Shown piece by piece: positions 42,522 to 51,278 of a stretch of 64,000 nucleotides of DNA (positions are counted from its first letter, which is position 1; each line of letters starts with the position of its first letter). A program made the position numbers and the translations under genes. The DNA comes from Streptomyces sp. HNM0575 (GTDB taxonomy: Bacteria; Actinomycetota; Actinomycetes; Streptomycetales; Streptomycetaceae), in assembly GCF_012726265.1 (NCBI RefSeq), contig NZ_JAASAG010000005.1:1-64000 (forward strand). The letters are read 5' to 3'. The notes under the pieces are model-generated. The model was not told the origin of the DNA. It did not search any database and saw only the letters and a program-made list of their open reading frames with translations.

Positions 42522-44543
42522 ATGACCACGTTCCGGAAGGCGGAAGACGGCGGACAACGGGGGCGTTCCGTGGCCGGGTACAACCCGCTCCAGTTCTCAC
42601 TCATCAACGACGAGCCGGTGGCCGACGCACAGGCGGACCTGCTGCGCGCCCGCGACCCCGCGCAGCAGCTCGCCGCGCTGCTGGTCGCCTCGCGCAGCTC
42701 CACGCCCTTCACCCTGGCCGTCGACTCGGGGTGGGGGACCGGCAAGAGCAGCCTGATGCGCCTCGTCGACAAGGAGCTGACGGACGTTCACAAGGCCCGC
42801 ACGGTCTGGTACAACGCGTGGACTTCGTCGGACGAGGACGCCCTCGAGGGCCTGATCAAGTCCGTTCTGATGCGCCTCGACAAGCGGATCGTGCGCCGCG
42901 TGATCCAGAGCTTCGCCGAGCGCAGGACCCTGCGGGCGGTCTTCCGCGCCGTGTTCGTGCTGCTCGTCGGAATGCTCGGTCTGGCACCGCTGGTGAACCG
43001 CTTGTGGAAAGAGTTCTCCGTGAGCCCGCAGGCCCGTAACGCCACGCGGCAGGCGATCAGAACGGCGGTGCAGGACCGGGTCGAGAGCGGCGACTTCTCG
43101 CCCCGGGAGCTGCTGGTCGTCTTCGTCGACGACCTCGACCGCTGCTCGGAGGAGACGGTCCTCGCGGTGTGCGAGGCGGTGAAGGTCTATCTGGACGTGC
43201 CGGGGGTCGCCTTCGTCATCGGCTGCGACCGCTCGGCGCTCGCGTCCAACGGCCTGCTGCGCGATCTGTCGCCCGCCGGTTCGGCGTTCATGGAGAAGAT
43301 CTTCCAGACGACCTACCGGATTCCCGTGCCGGACAGCGGCGGCATCGAGGACTTCGTACGCCGCTGCGCGTACGACTCGGGCATTCACATGCTGCTCAAC
43401 GACGGGCTGGTCTCCCGTATCGCCGAGCACTCCGAGCGCAATCCGCGGCGCATCAAGAAGCTGATCAACGGCTTCGTGCTGGAGGTCGGACTCAACCCAC
43501 TGTGGCGGGACTTCGTCTCCAAGGCCGCCGACACGGTCATCAGCGCCCTCGTGCTCCAGTACCTCTACCCGGACTTCTACCGGATGCTGGCCGGCCGGAT
43601 CGGCGCCTACGGTGACGTGCTCTCCGAGTTCCGGACCTACCGCCAGGTCCGGCTGAGGCTGCTGGAGGTCGACGACGACGCGGCGAGCGACGCGGAGATG
43701 GCTGGCTTCTTCGCGGAGCATCAGGTGCGGCAGCCGACGCCGGGGAACGCGAACGGCTGGGCGGAGAACCTGGCCGAGCTGGAAGCACAACTGCCCAGCG
43801 GCTTCCCCCAGTTGGTCAACGACCGGGGATTCACCTCGCTCATCGACGACCTGATGGAACAGCCGGAGGCAGAGGAGCTGATCAACCGGCTCCGGCAGCA
43901 GCCGCTCCGCAGCGCGGCGGAGCCCGCGGCGCCTCAGCCGGAGCCGTATGCGCCCGCGTACCAGGCCCCCGGCGGCTACCCGCAGTACCAGGGCGTGCAG
44001 TCGTATCCGGGTATCCCTGGACCGCCGTATCCGGCGGTCCAGGGATATCCGCCGCCGGCGTATCCGGCCGAGGCCGTCGCGCCGGACGGTCCGCGGGGAC
44101 GGCCCGCGCAGGCCCTGGAGGGCATGCGCATCCTCTGGATCGACGACAACCCGTCCAGCGTGGAGCTGGACGCGCGGGCGATGCGCAGAGCCGGAGCGTC
44201 GGTTGAGGTGGTGGCGGACCGGGCGGAGGCGGAGCGCCAACTCGGCGCAGGCAGCCACGACTTGCTGATCTCGGACATCACGCGCGGCTCGGACCAGGAG
44301 GCCGGGTTCAACGATGTGGTGGGGCTCTCCCGCGGCGAGTTCTACACCGGCCCGGTGATCTTCTTCACCGGCCGGATCACGCCCGCGCGCGAGGCGAAGG
44401 CCGAGGAGTTGGGGGCAGGGATCACCGCGAGCCCGGACGTGCTCCAGCAGTTGGTCGCCAGGGTGGCGGCCGGGCGCGAGGCGCGGGACGAACCGCGGCC
44501 GTACTCGCAGCCGCAGCCGCAGTCTTACCAGGAGTCCCGGTAG
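42522..44543 (+). CDS. KAP-family P-loop NTPase fused to a receiver-like domain
   Basis: The product is 673 aa. The KAP NTPase (about residues 15-400) has Walker A GWGTGKSS (K75), a membrane helix inserted at about 143-165 (AVFVLLVGMLGLAPLV), and Walker B VVFVDDLDRC (D203/D204). The E-x-N-P-R-R-I-K-K box (about 305-315) completes the core. A P/Y/Q-rich linker (about 470-525) leads to a receiver-like fold (about 535-655). There the acidic pair D541/D542 (WIDDN) and D585 (LLISDITRG) are present, and T follows in FFTGR. The usual lysine near the end is replaced (GAGITASPDV). KAP proteins are membrane-associated ATPases with roles in phage exclusion (PifA) and animal signalling scaffolds. A phosphorylation-switch fusion is unusual. 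GTG 42570 is an alternative start with a better Shine-Dalgarno. Confidence 0.85.
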   Translation: MTTFRKAEDGGQRGRSVAGYNPLQFSLINDEPVADAQADLLRARDPAQQLAALLVASRSSTPFTLAVDSGWGTGKSSLMRLVDKELTDVHKARTVWYNAWTSSDEDALEGLIKSVLMRLDKRIVRRVIQSFAERRTLRAVFRAVFVLLVGMLGLAPLVNRLWKEFSVSPQARNATRQAIRTAVQDRVESGDFSPRELLVVFVDDLDRCSEETVLAVCEAVKVYLDVPGVAFVIGCDRSALASNGLLRDLSPAGSAFMEKIFQTTYRIPVPDSGGIEDFVRRCAYDSGIHMLLNDGLVSRIAEHSERNPRRIKKLINGFVLEVGLNPLWRDFVSKAADTVISALVLQYLYPDFYRMLAGRIGAYGDVLSEFRTYRQVRLRLLEVDDDAASDAEMAGFFAEHQVRQPTPGNANGWAENLAELEAQLPSGFPQLVNDRGFTSLIDDLMEQPEAEELINRLRQQPLRSAAEPAAPQPEPYAPAYQAPGGYPQYQGVQSYPGIPGPPYPAVQGYPPPAYPAEAVAPDGPRGRPAQALEGMRILWIDDNPSSVELDARAMRRAGASVEVVADRAEAERQLGAGSHDLLISDITRGSDQEAGFNDVVGLSRGEFYTGPVIFFTGRITPAREAKAEELGAGITASPDVLQQLVARVAAGREARDEPRPYSQPQPQSYQESR

Positions 44544-44585
44544 GCCCGACTCCCGTGCCGGAGGCCGCAGTCCGCGCCGCCCGTG

Positions 44586-45044
44586 TCAGGCACCCGCCGG
44601 GGGCGGCGAGCGCCTGGCCGCACGCCCGGCGGAAGGAGCGGAAGGAGTGGCCTTCCGCTCCGCCGTGTCATCGTGCCCCCGTCCCGTCCCGTTCGCGCCG
44701 GTCGTGCCGCCGGTCTCGCCCGAGTCGGCCGCCTCGCTCGATCCGGCCGTCTGCCGTGACTGCTCCACGATCCGCTGTAGGGCCGAGACGTGGCGCTCCA
44801 GCGCCTCGCGCCCGCTCTCGCTCAGGTTCAGCCAGGTACGCGGTCGCTTGCCCACGTACCCCTTCTCGGTCTCGACGTAGCCCTGCCTGCTCAACGTCGT
44901 GACCTGCTTGGACAGCGCCGAGTCGGACATGCTCACGGAGTCGCGGACCCAGCCGAACTCGGCCCACTCCGTGGCCGCGAGCAGCGACACGATCGACAGC
45001 CGCGTCGGGTCGAGGAGGAGCGGGTCGAAGTCCGGGCGCGTCAT
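44586..45044 (-). CDS. Winged-helix transcriptional regulator (MarR/ArsR-like)
   Basis: The product is 152 aa. The winged helix is residues about 8-95 (DPTRLSIVSLLAATEWAEFG ... SALSKQVTTLSRQGYVE ... KGYVGKRPRTWLNLSESGREAL), like small MarR_2/DUF2087-type regulators. The last 50 aa are S/G/T/A-rich and disordered. ATG 45044 overlaps the stop of the upstream membrane-protein gene (ATGA). Two palindromes before that operon are good candidates for its own binding sites. Confidence 0.88.
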   Translation of the reverse strand: MTRPDFDPLLLDPTRLSIVSLLAATEWAEFGWVRDSVSMSDSALSKQVTTLSRQGYVETEKGYVGKRPRTWLNLSESGREALERHVSALQRIVEQSRQTAGSSEAADSGETGGTTGANGTGRGHDDTAERKATPSAPSAGRAARRSPPPAGA

Positions 45045-45559
45045 GGCCGTACGGCGTCGGTGCCGCGCGGCGTGCGCCTGCCGAGCGAGAGCAGGCCGCG
45101 CTCCATGGCGGGGCTGAAGAACGCGACGGTGACCGCCAGCACGACTCCCAGGCCCGTGTGCCAGTACGGGACGTCGCCGAGGTGCATCCGGTTACCGGCG
45201 TAGCCGAGTCCGATGGCGAGGGCGACGATCGCGAACGGTATCCACTGCGTGTACTGGGTGGCGTGGGCGGCCGCCTTCCTGTCGACGCGGACGGACCGGC
45301 CGAGGAGACCGGAGCCGCGCCGGGTCCGCAGCAGCACCGCGTACGTGACGACCACCAGCGAGAAGCCGAGGTACACCCACGTGCGCGCGTCGCTGCCGAG
45401 GAAGTCCTGAGAGGCGAGATAGCCGAGCATCACGAGGCCCATGGCCACCCGCACCCAGAGCGCTTCGCCCGTCGCGGTGCTGATCGCCTGCTCCTCCCGC
45501 CGCTCGATCTGGTCCAGTGCGCGTGCCGCCTCCTCGGGCGTCGGACGTCGCTCCGTCAT
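45041..45559 (-). CDS. Predicted four-helix membrane protein paired with a regulator
   Basis: The product is 172 aa. A short charged N-terminus (TPEEAARALDQIERREEQ) precedes four membrane helices (about residues 35-55, 62-80, 105-122, 135-155). No enzyme motif is seen. Such proteins often sit next to a small winged-helix regulator in actinomycetes; function is unknown. ATG 45559 has GGAG about 9 nt upstream. The operon with the regulator is translationally coupled by a 4-bp overlap. Confidence 0.8.
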   Translation of the reverse strand: MTERRPTPEEAARALDQIERREEQAISTATGEALWVRVAMGLVMLGYLASQDFLGSDARTWVYLGFSLVVVTYAVLLRTRRGSGLLGRSVRVDRKAAAHATQYTQWIPFAIVALAIGLGYAGNRMHLGDVPYWHTGLGVVLAVTVAFFSPAMERGLLSLGRRTPRGTDAVRP

Positions 45560-45591
45560 CGTGACCACTCCAGTGCTTTCTCTCGTCGAAA

Positions 45592-45614
45592 CTACTTTCC
45601 TGTAAGGAAAGTAG
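45592..45614. promoter_or_regulatory. Palindromic operator 1
   Basis: CTACTTTCC-TGTAA-GGAAAGTAG is a perfect 9-bp inverted repeat with a 5-bp spacer. It lies 33 bp upstream of the membrane-protein start, unusually AT-rich for this genome. It is the likely site of the winged-helix regulator encoded in the same operon. Confidence 0.75.
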
Positions 45615-45640
45615 CACTGCCTCATCCGGCGCGGCAAGTG

Positions 45641-45657
45641 CTTTCCTGAGTGGAAAG
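45641..45657. promoter_or_regulatory. Palindromic operator 2
   Basis: CTTTCC-TGAGT-GGAAAG repeats the core and spacing of operator 1, centred 46 bp further upstream. Two sites sharing one pattern support a specific regulator, probably autoregulation. Confidence 0.7.
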
Positions 45658-45865
45658 TGACTGTGTGCGGGGGGAGTTGGGGCGGGCGGCCTGTGGAGGT
45701 GGGGTAGGTACCGGGATCGACGTCGAGATCCGCGGGCCGCCCGGCGGCATGAGACAGCGCGTTCGCGCGCCAGACAGCGCATTGGCATCACGCCGGGACG
45801 ACGGCCCGCGGGCGGCGGGCAGCGGCCGGGGGTTCGTCACGCGGCCACGAACTGCCGGGCGGGGC

Positions 45866-46888
45866 TCAGGGCTTGACGGACCTGTAGTAGTGCCGCGCTC
45901 CGCGGTGCAGCGGCAGCGGGGTCGTGTATATCGCCGTGCGCCGGTCGACCTTCTGCGCCGCGTGCACCTTCTCGCCGATCTGGTCGCGGCTGTTGAGCAC
46001 GGCGCGCGTCATGCCCTCGGTCAGCGCGGTGTCCGTACGGTCGGTCGTCACCAGCAGGTTGGCCACGGCCACGGTGCTGACCGGTTCGCCCTGCTGCACC
46101 GCCGGATAGGCGTCGGCGGGCATCACCGCGGCGCGGTAGTGGCGCGTCTCGGGTTCGAGGGCGTGGAGCTTCTCCACCAGGTCGCCGAGCTGTACGAGCT
46201 GGATGTTGGTCTTCGCGGACAGGTTCTCGATGGCGGTGGTGGGCAGGCCTCCGGACCAGAAGAACGCGTCGATCTTGTCCTTCTCCAGCAGGTCGGGCAT
46301 CCGGTCGATGCCCTGGTGCACCGCGTGCACGTCCTTGTCGGCGTCGAGGCCCGCGGCGCGCAGCAGCCGTCCGGCGATGAGGTTCACGCCGGAGCGCTCC
46401 TGTCCCATGCCGACCCGCATCCCCTTGAGGTCCTTCGCGCTGCGCACCGGGGAGCCCGCCGGGACGACGAGCTGCATGTAGTCGTCGTAGAGCCGGGCGC
46501 AGGCGCGCAGGCGCTCGGCGCCGGGCTGCTTGTCGTCGCGGTACGTGGCCACGGCGTCCGCCGCCGCGATGGTGAAGGAGGCCTTGCCGGAGGTGACCAT
46601 GTCCAGGTTCTGCACCGACCCCTCGCTGGCCAGCAACCGCAGCCGTACGTCGGGCAGTTCGCGGTGCAGCCGGTCCTTGAGGAGGCTGCCGTAGCGCGCG
46701 TACACGCCGGTGGGCACGCCCGTCGCGAACTCGACCGTGCCGCCCGGGGAGGCGCCGCCGCCGGGTATCAGCCACCACAGCAGCACTCCCAGCACGACGG
46801 CCAGTACACCGGCGACGCGCAGTGGTTGCCGCATGCCGCGGCGGAGGCTGCCGCTCATGCGGTCTGCGGTAGTGCGGAGGCTGAACAT
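45866..46888 (-). CDS. TAXI-family TRAP-type solute-binding protein, membrane-anchored
   Basis: The product is 340 aa. A single N-terminal membrane helix (LRVAGVLAVVLGVLLWWLI) anchors the protein; there is no lipobox. The TAXI (NMT1/THI5-like) binding fold follows: FATGVPTGVYARYGSLL, LLASEGSVQNLDMV, VRSAKDLKGMRVGMGQERSG, DAFFWSGGLPT. TAXI proteins serve TRAP importers, often for glutamate or organic acids, but no TRAP permease gene lies nearby. ATG 46888 was chosen; ATG 46858 is an alternative, and neither has a clear Shine-Dalgarno. Confidence 0.88.
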   Translation of the reverse strand: MFSLRTTADRMSGSLRRGMRQPLRVAGVLAVVLGVLLWWLIPGGGASPGGTVEFATGVPTGVYARYGSLLKDRLHRELPDVRLRLLASEGSVQNLDMVTSGKASFTIAAADAVATYRDDKQPGAERLRACARLYDDYMQLVVPAGSPVRSAKDLKGMRVGMGQERSGVNLIAGRLLRAAGLDADKDVHAVHQGIDRMPDLLEKDKIDAFFWSGGLPTTAIENLSAKTNIQLVQLGDLVEKLHALEPETRHYRAAVMPADAYPAVQQGEPVSTVAVANLLVTTDRTDTALTEGMTRAVLNSRDQIGEKVHAAQKVDRRTAIYTTPLPLHRGARHYYRSVKP

Positions 46889-47008
46889 GAGCGAGATCGT
46901 GCCAGTCCCGCGCCCGGGACGCGAGAGGCCGTGAACGTGGGAACACAGCGCTCGCCGGGCGGTGTCCGACTGCCGCACGGCCGGGTCGCGTCCGTGGCTC
47001 CGGGTCTC

Positions 47009-47044
47009 GCGGTCAACGCGGTCAACGCGGTCAACGCGGTCAAC
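47009..47044. repeat. Four tandem copies of GCGGTCAAC
   Basis: A 9-bp unit is repeated four times without error, ending at the stop codon of the TetR gene on the minus strand. The unit is a multiple of three, so copy-number change here would not break a frame. Confidence 0.85.
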
Positions 47045-47630
47045 GCCTGCGCAGCCCGTGCAGCAGCTTCCCGACGGCGTCGGACACGACGGGCTCCAGG
47101 TCCTCGGAGCCGAGCATCCCGCCGGCCTTCAGCGCGGTCAGCCCGTGAAGCGTCGCGAGAGCGACCTGGGCCAGGGACTCCGGGTCGCCGGGCACGAGTT
47201 CGCCCGTCTCCTGCGCGTCCGCGATGACCCCGAGCGCGACCGCGAACGCCCGCTCCGCGGCGGCGTGCACGGATTCGGCTCCCTCGCGGTGCTTGCCGGC
47301 GTACATCAGCTCCAGCAGCGCCGCGTGCCGGGTCGCGAAGCGCACGTACGCGCGGGCGAGGGCCTGGAGCCTTGCGGTGCAGTCCGGTTCGGCCCCGCGC
47401 ACGGCGGCTTCGAGGTCCTGGCCGAGCCGCACGAACCCCTCCTCGGCGAGCGCGTCCAGCAGCGCCTGGCGGTCTCCGAAGTGGCGCCGGGGCGCACCGT
47501 GGCTGACGCCGGTCTCGCGCGCGAGCTCGCGCAGCGACAGCGCCGCGACGCCGCGCTCCCGCACCGTCTCCTCGGCCCGTGCGAGAAGGGCGGAACGGAG
47601 GTTGCCGTGGTGGTAGGAGCGGGCGCACAT
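47040..47630 (-). CDS. TetR-family transcriptional regulator
   Basis: The product is 196 aa. The HTH is near the N-terminus (YHHGNLRSALLARAEETV ... SLRELARETGVSHGAPRRHF). The C-terminal ligand domain is TetR_C_33-like (YVRFATRHAALLELMYAGK). ATG 47630 (MCARSYHHGNLR) is the family-typical start; the longer frame reaching 47756 would run into the divergent promoter. It is divergent from the SDR gene and probably represses it through the palindrome at 47748-47764. Confidence 0.92.
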   Translation of the reverse strand: MCARSYHHGNLRSALLARAEETVRERGVAALSLRELARETGVSHGAPRRHFGDRQALLDALAEEGFVRLGQDLEAAVRGAEPDCTARLQALARAYVRFATRHAALLELMYAGKHREGAESVHAAAERAFAVALGVIADAQETGELVPGDPESLAQVALATLHGLTALKAGGMLGSEDLEPVVSDAVGKLLHGLRRR

Positions 47631-47736
47631 GGCGGCAGAGTAGCCCAGCGCCGCACGCCGGCCGCCGGGTGAGAGCCGCTTGCGCGGGTAGCCGGGGGAG
47701 CGCGGCCAGGGGCGGTCAGGCGGAGCCCGCGGGGAG

Positions 47737-47766
47737 TTGACGACGCATGTTGTCACTGACTACATT
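47737..47766 (+). promoter_or_regulatory. SDR promoter with embedded TetR-type operator
   Basis: TTGACG (47737-47742) and TACATT (47761-47766) are spaced 18 bp, a near-consensus vegetative promoter. The inverted repeat TGTTGTCA-C-TGACTACA (47748-47764, 7 of 8 pairs) sits in the spacer and over the -10. The ATG at 47773 lies 6 nt after the -10, so the mRNA is probably leaderless. A repressor bound here would directly block polymerase. Confidence 0.8.
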
Positions 47767-47772
47767 CGCCGC

Positions 47773-48678
47773 ATGAAGACTTCCGCATGGACCGCACAGC
47801 AGCTTCCCGACATGACGGGCCGCACAGTCGTCGTCACCGGCGCCAACAGCGGCCTCGGCCTCGTCACGGCCCGTGAGACGGCCCGCGCCGGCGCCCACGT
47901 CGTACTCGCCGTACGCGACACCGCCCGCGGCGAGGCCGCGGCGGCCACCCTGCCCGGCAGCACCGAGGTGCGCCGCCTCGACCTCGCGGACCTCGCATCC
48001 GTGCGCTCCTTCGCCGAGGAGTGGAACGGACCGCTGGACGTTTTGATCAACAACGCGGGCGTGATGGCGATACCCGAGCGGCGCACCGCCGACGGCTTCG
48101 AGATGCAGATCGGCACCAACCACCTCGGCCACTTCGCCCTCACCAACCTGCTGCTCCCGCACATCACCGACCGCGTCGTGACCGTCTCCTCCGCCATGCA
48201 CCGCGGTGCGCGCATCGCCTTCGACGACCTCAACTCCCGCGGCGGCTACAGCCGTTGGCGCGCATACGGCCAGTCCAAGCTCGCCAACCTCCTCTTCACC
48301 GCCGAACTGAACCGCCGGCTGGAGGCCGCCGGATCGTCCGTCACCGCCCATGCCGCGCACCCCGGCTACGCCGCGACCAACCTCCAGTCGCACGCCGCGA
48401 GCAAGCTGGAGAAGGCCGTCATGGCGATCGGCAACCGCCTCTTCGCCCAGCGGGACGAGATGGGCGCGCTCCCCACGCTCTACGCCGCCACCCAGCCGCT
48501 GCCCGGCAACAGCTACACCGGACCCGGCGGCCTGATGGAGAGCCGTGGGTACCCCGCCTCCGCGGGCAGGAGCAGCGCAGCCGGCAACGCACGTGACGCC
48601 GAACGTCTCTGGGGCCTCTCCGAGAGCCTCACCGGGGTCGCCTTCCCGCTCACCTCCACCGCCACCGGGCGCGCCTGA
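47773..48678 (+). CDS. Short-chain dehydrogenase/reductase
   Basis: The product is 301 aa of the retinol-dehydrogenase/WW-oxidoreductase-like SDR group. NAD(P) motif is [16 protein letters not shown] is present (LINNAGVM). Catalytic Ser is in VTVSSAMH, and YxxxK is YGQSK. The substrate is unknown. It is divergent from a TetR-family gene that likely controls it, a common pairing in which the SDR handles the regulator's ligand or a related compound. Confidence 0.92.
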   Translation: MKTSAWTAQQLPDMTGRTVVVTGANSGLGLVTARETARAGAHVVLAVRDTARGEAAAATLPGSTEVRRLDLADLASVRSFAEEWNGPLDVLINNAGVMAIPERRTADGFEMQIGTNHLGHFALTNLLLPHITDRVVTVSSAMHRGARIAFDDLNSRGGYSRWRAYGQSKLANLLFTAELNRRLEAAGSSVTAHAAHPGYAATNLQSHAASKLEKAVMAIGNRLFAQRDEMGALPTLYAATQPLPGNSYTGPGGLMESRGYPASAGRSSAAGNARDAERLWGLSESLTGVAFPLTSTATGRA

Positions 48679-48775
48679 TCCGCGGGGAGCGGGCCGCCGC
48701 TGAACGTACGGAGCCGGGCGCCGCCCGTGCGCTCACCGGCCCGTGAGCGGCGGGCGTGCGCCGCGCCCGAGCGCG

Positions 48776-48781
48776 TACCCT
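48776..48781 (+). promoter_or_regulatory. Candidate -10 box of miaB
   Basis: TACCCT lies 10 nt before the miaB ATG. No Shine-Dalgarno is seen between them, so a leaderless or very short-leader transcript is likely. Confidence 0.4.
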
Positions 48782-48791
48782 GTCGGCTGAG

Positions 48792-50315
48792 ATGACTGCG
48801 AAGACTTATGAGCTGCGGACGTTCGGCTGCCAGATGAACGTCCACGACAGCGAGCGGATGGCCGGCCTGCTGGAGGAGGCGGGCTACGTACGCGCGCCCG
48901 AGAGCGCGGAGGGCGCGGACGGCGGCACCGGTGCCGGCGCCGACCTGGTCGTCTTCAACACCTGCGCGGTGCGGGAGAACGCCGACAACCGCCTCTACGG
49001 CAACCTCGGCCAGCTCGCCCCCAAGAAGGCCGCACGGCCCGGAATGCAGATCGCCGTCGGCGGCTGCCTCGCGCAGAAGGACCGCGAGACGATCGTGAAG
49101 AAGGCCCCCTGGGTCGACGTCGTCTTCGGCACCCACAACGTCGGCAAGCTGCCGGTGCTCCTGGAGCGCGCCCGCGTCCAGGAGGAGGCGCAGGTCGAGA
49201 TCGCCGAGTCGCTGGAGGCGTTCCCCTCGACGCTGCCGACGCGGCGCGAGAGCGCCTACGCGGCCTGGGTCTCCGTCTCCGTCGGCTGCAACAACACCTG
49301 CACCTTCTGCATCGTTCCGCAGCTGCGCGGCAAGGAGAAGGACCGCAGGCCCGGCGACATCCTCGCCGAGATCGAGGCGCTCGTCGCCGAGGGCGTCACG
49401 GAGATCACGCTCCTCGGGCAGAACGTCAACGCCTACGGATCGGACATCGGCGACCGCGAGGCGTTCTCCAAGCTCCTCCGCGCCTGCGGACGCATCGAGG
49501 GCCTGGAGCGGGTCCGCTTCACCTCGCCCCATCCGCGGGACTTCACGGACGACGTGATCGAGGCGATGGCCGCGACGCCGAACGTGATGCCGCAGCTGCA
49601 CATGCCCCTCCAGTCCGGCTCGTCCCGGGTGCTGAAGGCGATGAGGCGCTCCTACCGCCAGGAGCGCTTCCTCGGCATCATCGAGAAGGTCCGTGCCGCC
49701 ATGCCGCACGCGGCGATCTCGACGGACATCATCGTGGGCTTCCCCGGCGAGACCGAGGAGGACTTCCAGGAGACGCTGCACGTCGTGCGGGAGGCCCGCT
49801 TCGCGCAGGCCTTCACCTTCCAGTACAGCAAGCGGCCCGGGACGCCCGCCGCCGAGATGGACGGGCAGATCCCGAAGCGGACCGTGCAGGAGCGGTACGA
49901 GCGGCTCGTCGCCCTCCAGGAGGAGATCTCCTGGGAGGAGAACAAGAAGCAGGTCGGAAGGACCCTCGAACTGCTCGTCGCCGAGGGCGAAGGCCGCAAG
50001 AACGACGCCACGAAGCGGCTGTCCGGACGCGCGCCCGACAACCGCCTCGTGCACTTCGCCCGCCCCGAGGAGCCGGTGCGCCCCGGCGACATGGCCACCG
50101 TCGAGATCACGTACGCGGCGCCCCACCACCTCCTCGCCGAGGCGCCGCCCTCCGCGGTGCGGCGCACGAGGGCGGGCGACGCGTGGGAGGCGCGGAACGC
50201 CGCCCCCTCCACGGCGGACGCCGGAGCGCGCGGCGTGATGCTGGGCCTGCCGACCGTCGGCGCGCCCGAGCCCCTGCCCGCCGACGCGGGCGGCAGCGGC
50301 TGCCACGCCTGCTGA
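48792..50315 (+). CDS. miaB: tRNA-2-methylthio-N6-dimethylallyladenosine synthase MiaB
   Basis: The radical-SAM enzyme methylthiolates i6A37 in tRNAs reading UNN codons, acting after MiaA (gene at 51971). The product is 507 aa. Cluster cysteines are in TFGCQMN, NTCAVRE and GGCLAQK. The radical SAM motif is C166-NNT-C170-TF-C173, followed by [16 protein letters not shown] domain lies at about 375-450. The last 60 aa are A/G/P-rich and end in CHAC, longer than E. coli MiaB. ATG 48792 starts the conserved [11 protein letters not shown] region. Confidence 0.95.
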   Translation: MTAKTYELRTFGCQMNVHDSERMAGLLEEAGYVRAPESAEGADGGTGAGADLVVFNTCAVRENADNRLYGNLGQLAPKKAARPGMQIAVGGCLAQKDRETIVKKAPWVDVVFGTHNVGKLPVLLERARVQEEAQVEIAESLEAFPSTLPTRRESAYAAWVSVSVGCNNTCTFCIVPQLRGKEKDRRPGDILAEIEALVAEGVTEITLLGQNVNAYGSDIGDREAFSKLLRACGRIEGLERVRFTSPHPRDFTDDVIEAMAATPNVMPQLHMPLQSGSSRVLKAMRRSYRQERFLGIIEKVRAAMPHAAISTDIIVGFPGETEEDFQETLHVVREARFAQAFTFQYSKRPGTPAAEMDGQIPKRTVQERYERLVALQEEISWEENKKQVGRTLELLVAEGEGRKNDATKRLSGRAPDNRLVHFARPEEPVRPGDMATVEITYAAPHHLLAEAPPSAVRRTRAGDAWEARNAAPSTADAGARGVMLGLPTVGAPEPLPADAGGSGCHAC

Positions 50316-50366
50316 GTCCTGATCGTCCGGTTACGCAGAGCGACTTGCGGCGTTAAGCTGCCCGCC

Positions 50367-51092
50367 ATGCTTGTCGCCGCCGCCACATGTCCCTGTCCGC
50401 CCCTGCTCGTTCCCGAGGTCGCCGGAGGCGCGGCCCAGGAGATGGACTCCGCCCGCGCCGCGTGCGACGAAGCACTCGGCGCGCTCGCAGCAGCACGCCC
50501 CGACCGTCTCGTCGTCGCAGGCCCCGCGGACCAGGCCGCGCGGGGCCCGCACCCTCAGGGTGCGCGCGGTTCGTTCCTCGGCTACGGGGTGGATCTGGAG
50601 GTATCGCTCGGCAAGGGCGAACCTCCCGCGGACGCCCGCCCGTTGCCGTCCTCGCTGGCCGTCGGGGCGTGGCTGCTGACCCGCGCCGACTGGACCGCGG
50701 CACCGCTGGAGGGCCTCGGCGTGGGCGAGCCCCTCAGCCGCGAGCGGTGCGAGGAGTCGGGGCGTCAACTCGCGGACAGCGCCGAACGAGTGGCTCTGCT
50801 GGTGATGGGCGACGGCACCAACTGCCGTACGGTCAAGGCCCCCGGCTACTTCGACGAGCGCGCCACGGCCTTCGACGCGGCGGCGGCACGCGCCCTCGGG
50901 GATGCCGACGCGGCCGGACTCCTCGCGCTGGACGAGGAGTTGGCGTACGAGCTGAACGCCTCGGGGCGCTCGTGCTGGCAGCTGCTCGCGGGTGCCGCGG
51001 AAGGCCAGGGCAAGGGCGGCAGGCTCACGGGCCGGCTGCTCTACGACGAAGCCCCTTACGGGGTGGGCTACTTCGTCGCGAGCTGGACCTGA
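50367..51092 (+). CDS. Class III extradiol dioxygenase-like protein
   Basis: The product is 241 aa. It starts MLVAAATCPCPPLLVPEVAG and has a central LVVAGPAD and a late VALLVMGDGTNCRT, matching a streptomycete family related to LigB/Memo-type extradiol dioxygenases. I see no clear set of iron-binding histidines (only one or two His in total), so ring-cleavage is doubtful. TAAGCT at 50354-50359, with TTACGC 17 bp upstream, lies 7 nt before the ATG, suggesting a leaderless mRNA. It lies between miaB and miaA, as I recall from other streptomycetes. Confidence 0.75.
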   Translation: MLVAAATCPCPPLLVPEVAGGAAQEMDSARAACDEALGALAAARPDRLVVAGPADQAARGPHPQGARGSFLGYGVDLEVSLGKGEPPADARPLPSSLAVGAWLLTRADWTAAPLEGLGVGEPLSRERCEESGRQLADSAERVALLVMGDGTNCRTVKAPGYFDERATAFDAAAARALGDADAAGLLALDEELAYELNASGRSCWQLLAGAAEGQGKGGRLTGRLLYDEAPYGVGYFVASWT

Positions 51093-51188
51093 GCGCCCAG
51101 CACTCCGGGGACCCGTCTCGTGAGGCGTCGTCTCCAGGCGTGCCCTCGCGAGGTGCCGTCGAGGTGCCGTCCTGATGAGCTGACGCGT

Positions 51189-51226
51189 GTGGGCGTGGCC
51201 CGCCGGATCCGGCGGGCCACGCCCAC
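51189..51226. terminator. Perfect 19-bp dyad terminator
   Basis: The arms 51189-51207 and 51208-51226 are perfectly complementary with the axis at GGATCC. It lies between the convergent dioxygenase-like and antitoxin-like genes and can serve both. The direct repeat GAGGTGCCGTC occurs twice just upstream. Confidence 0.85.
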
Positions 51227-51278
51227 GTCATGTTCGCGGCCGGTCGCGGCGGGGGCCGCACCCGGCGCCGTCAGGAGG

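Larger units (their letters stand above)
45560..45865 (-). other. Control region of the membrane-protein/regulator operon
   Basis: These 306 bp hold no supported gene. They carry the two CTTTCC-N5-GGAAAG palindromes (45592-45614 and 45641-45657). The remainder up to the stop of the TAXI gene at 45866 shows only GC-rich sequence without features I can name. Confidence 0.5.
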
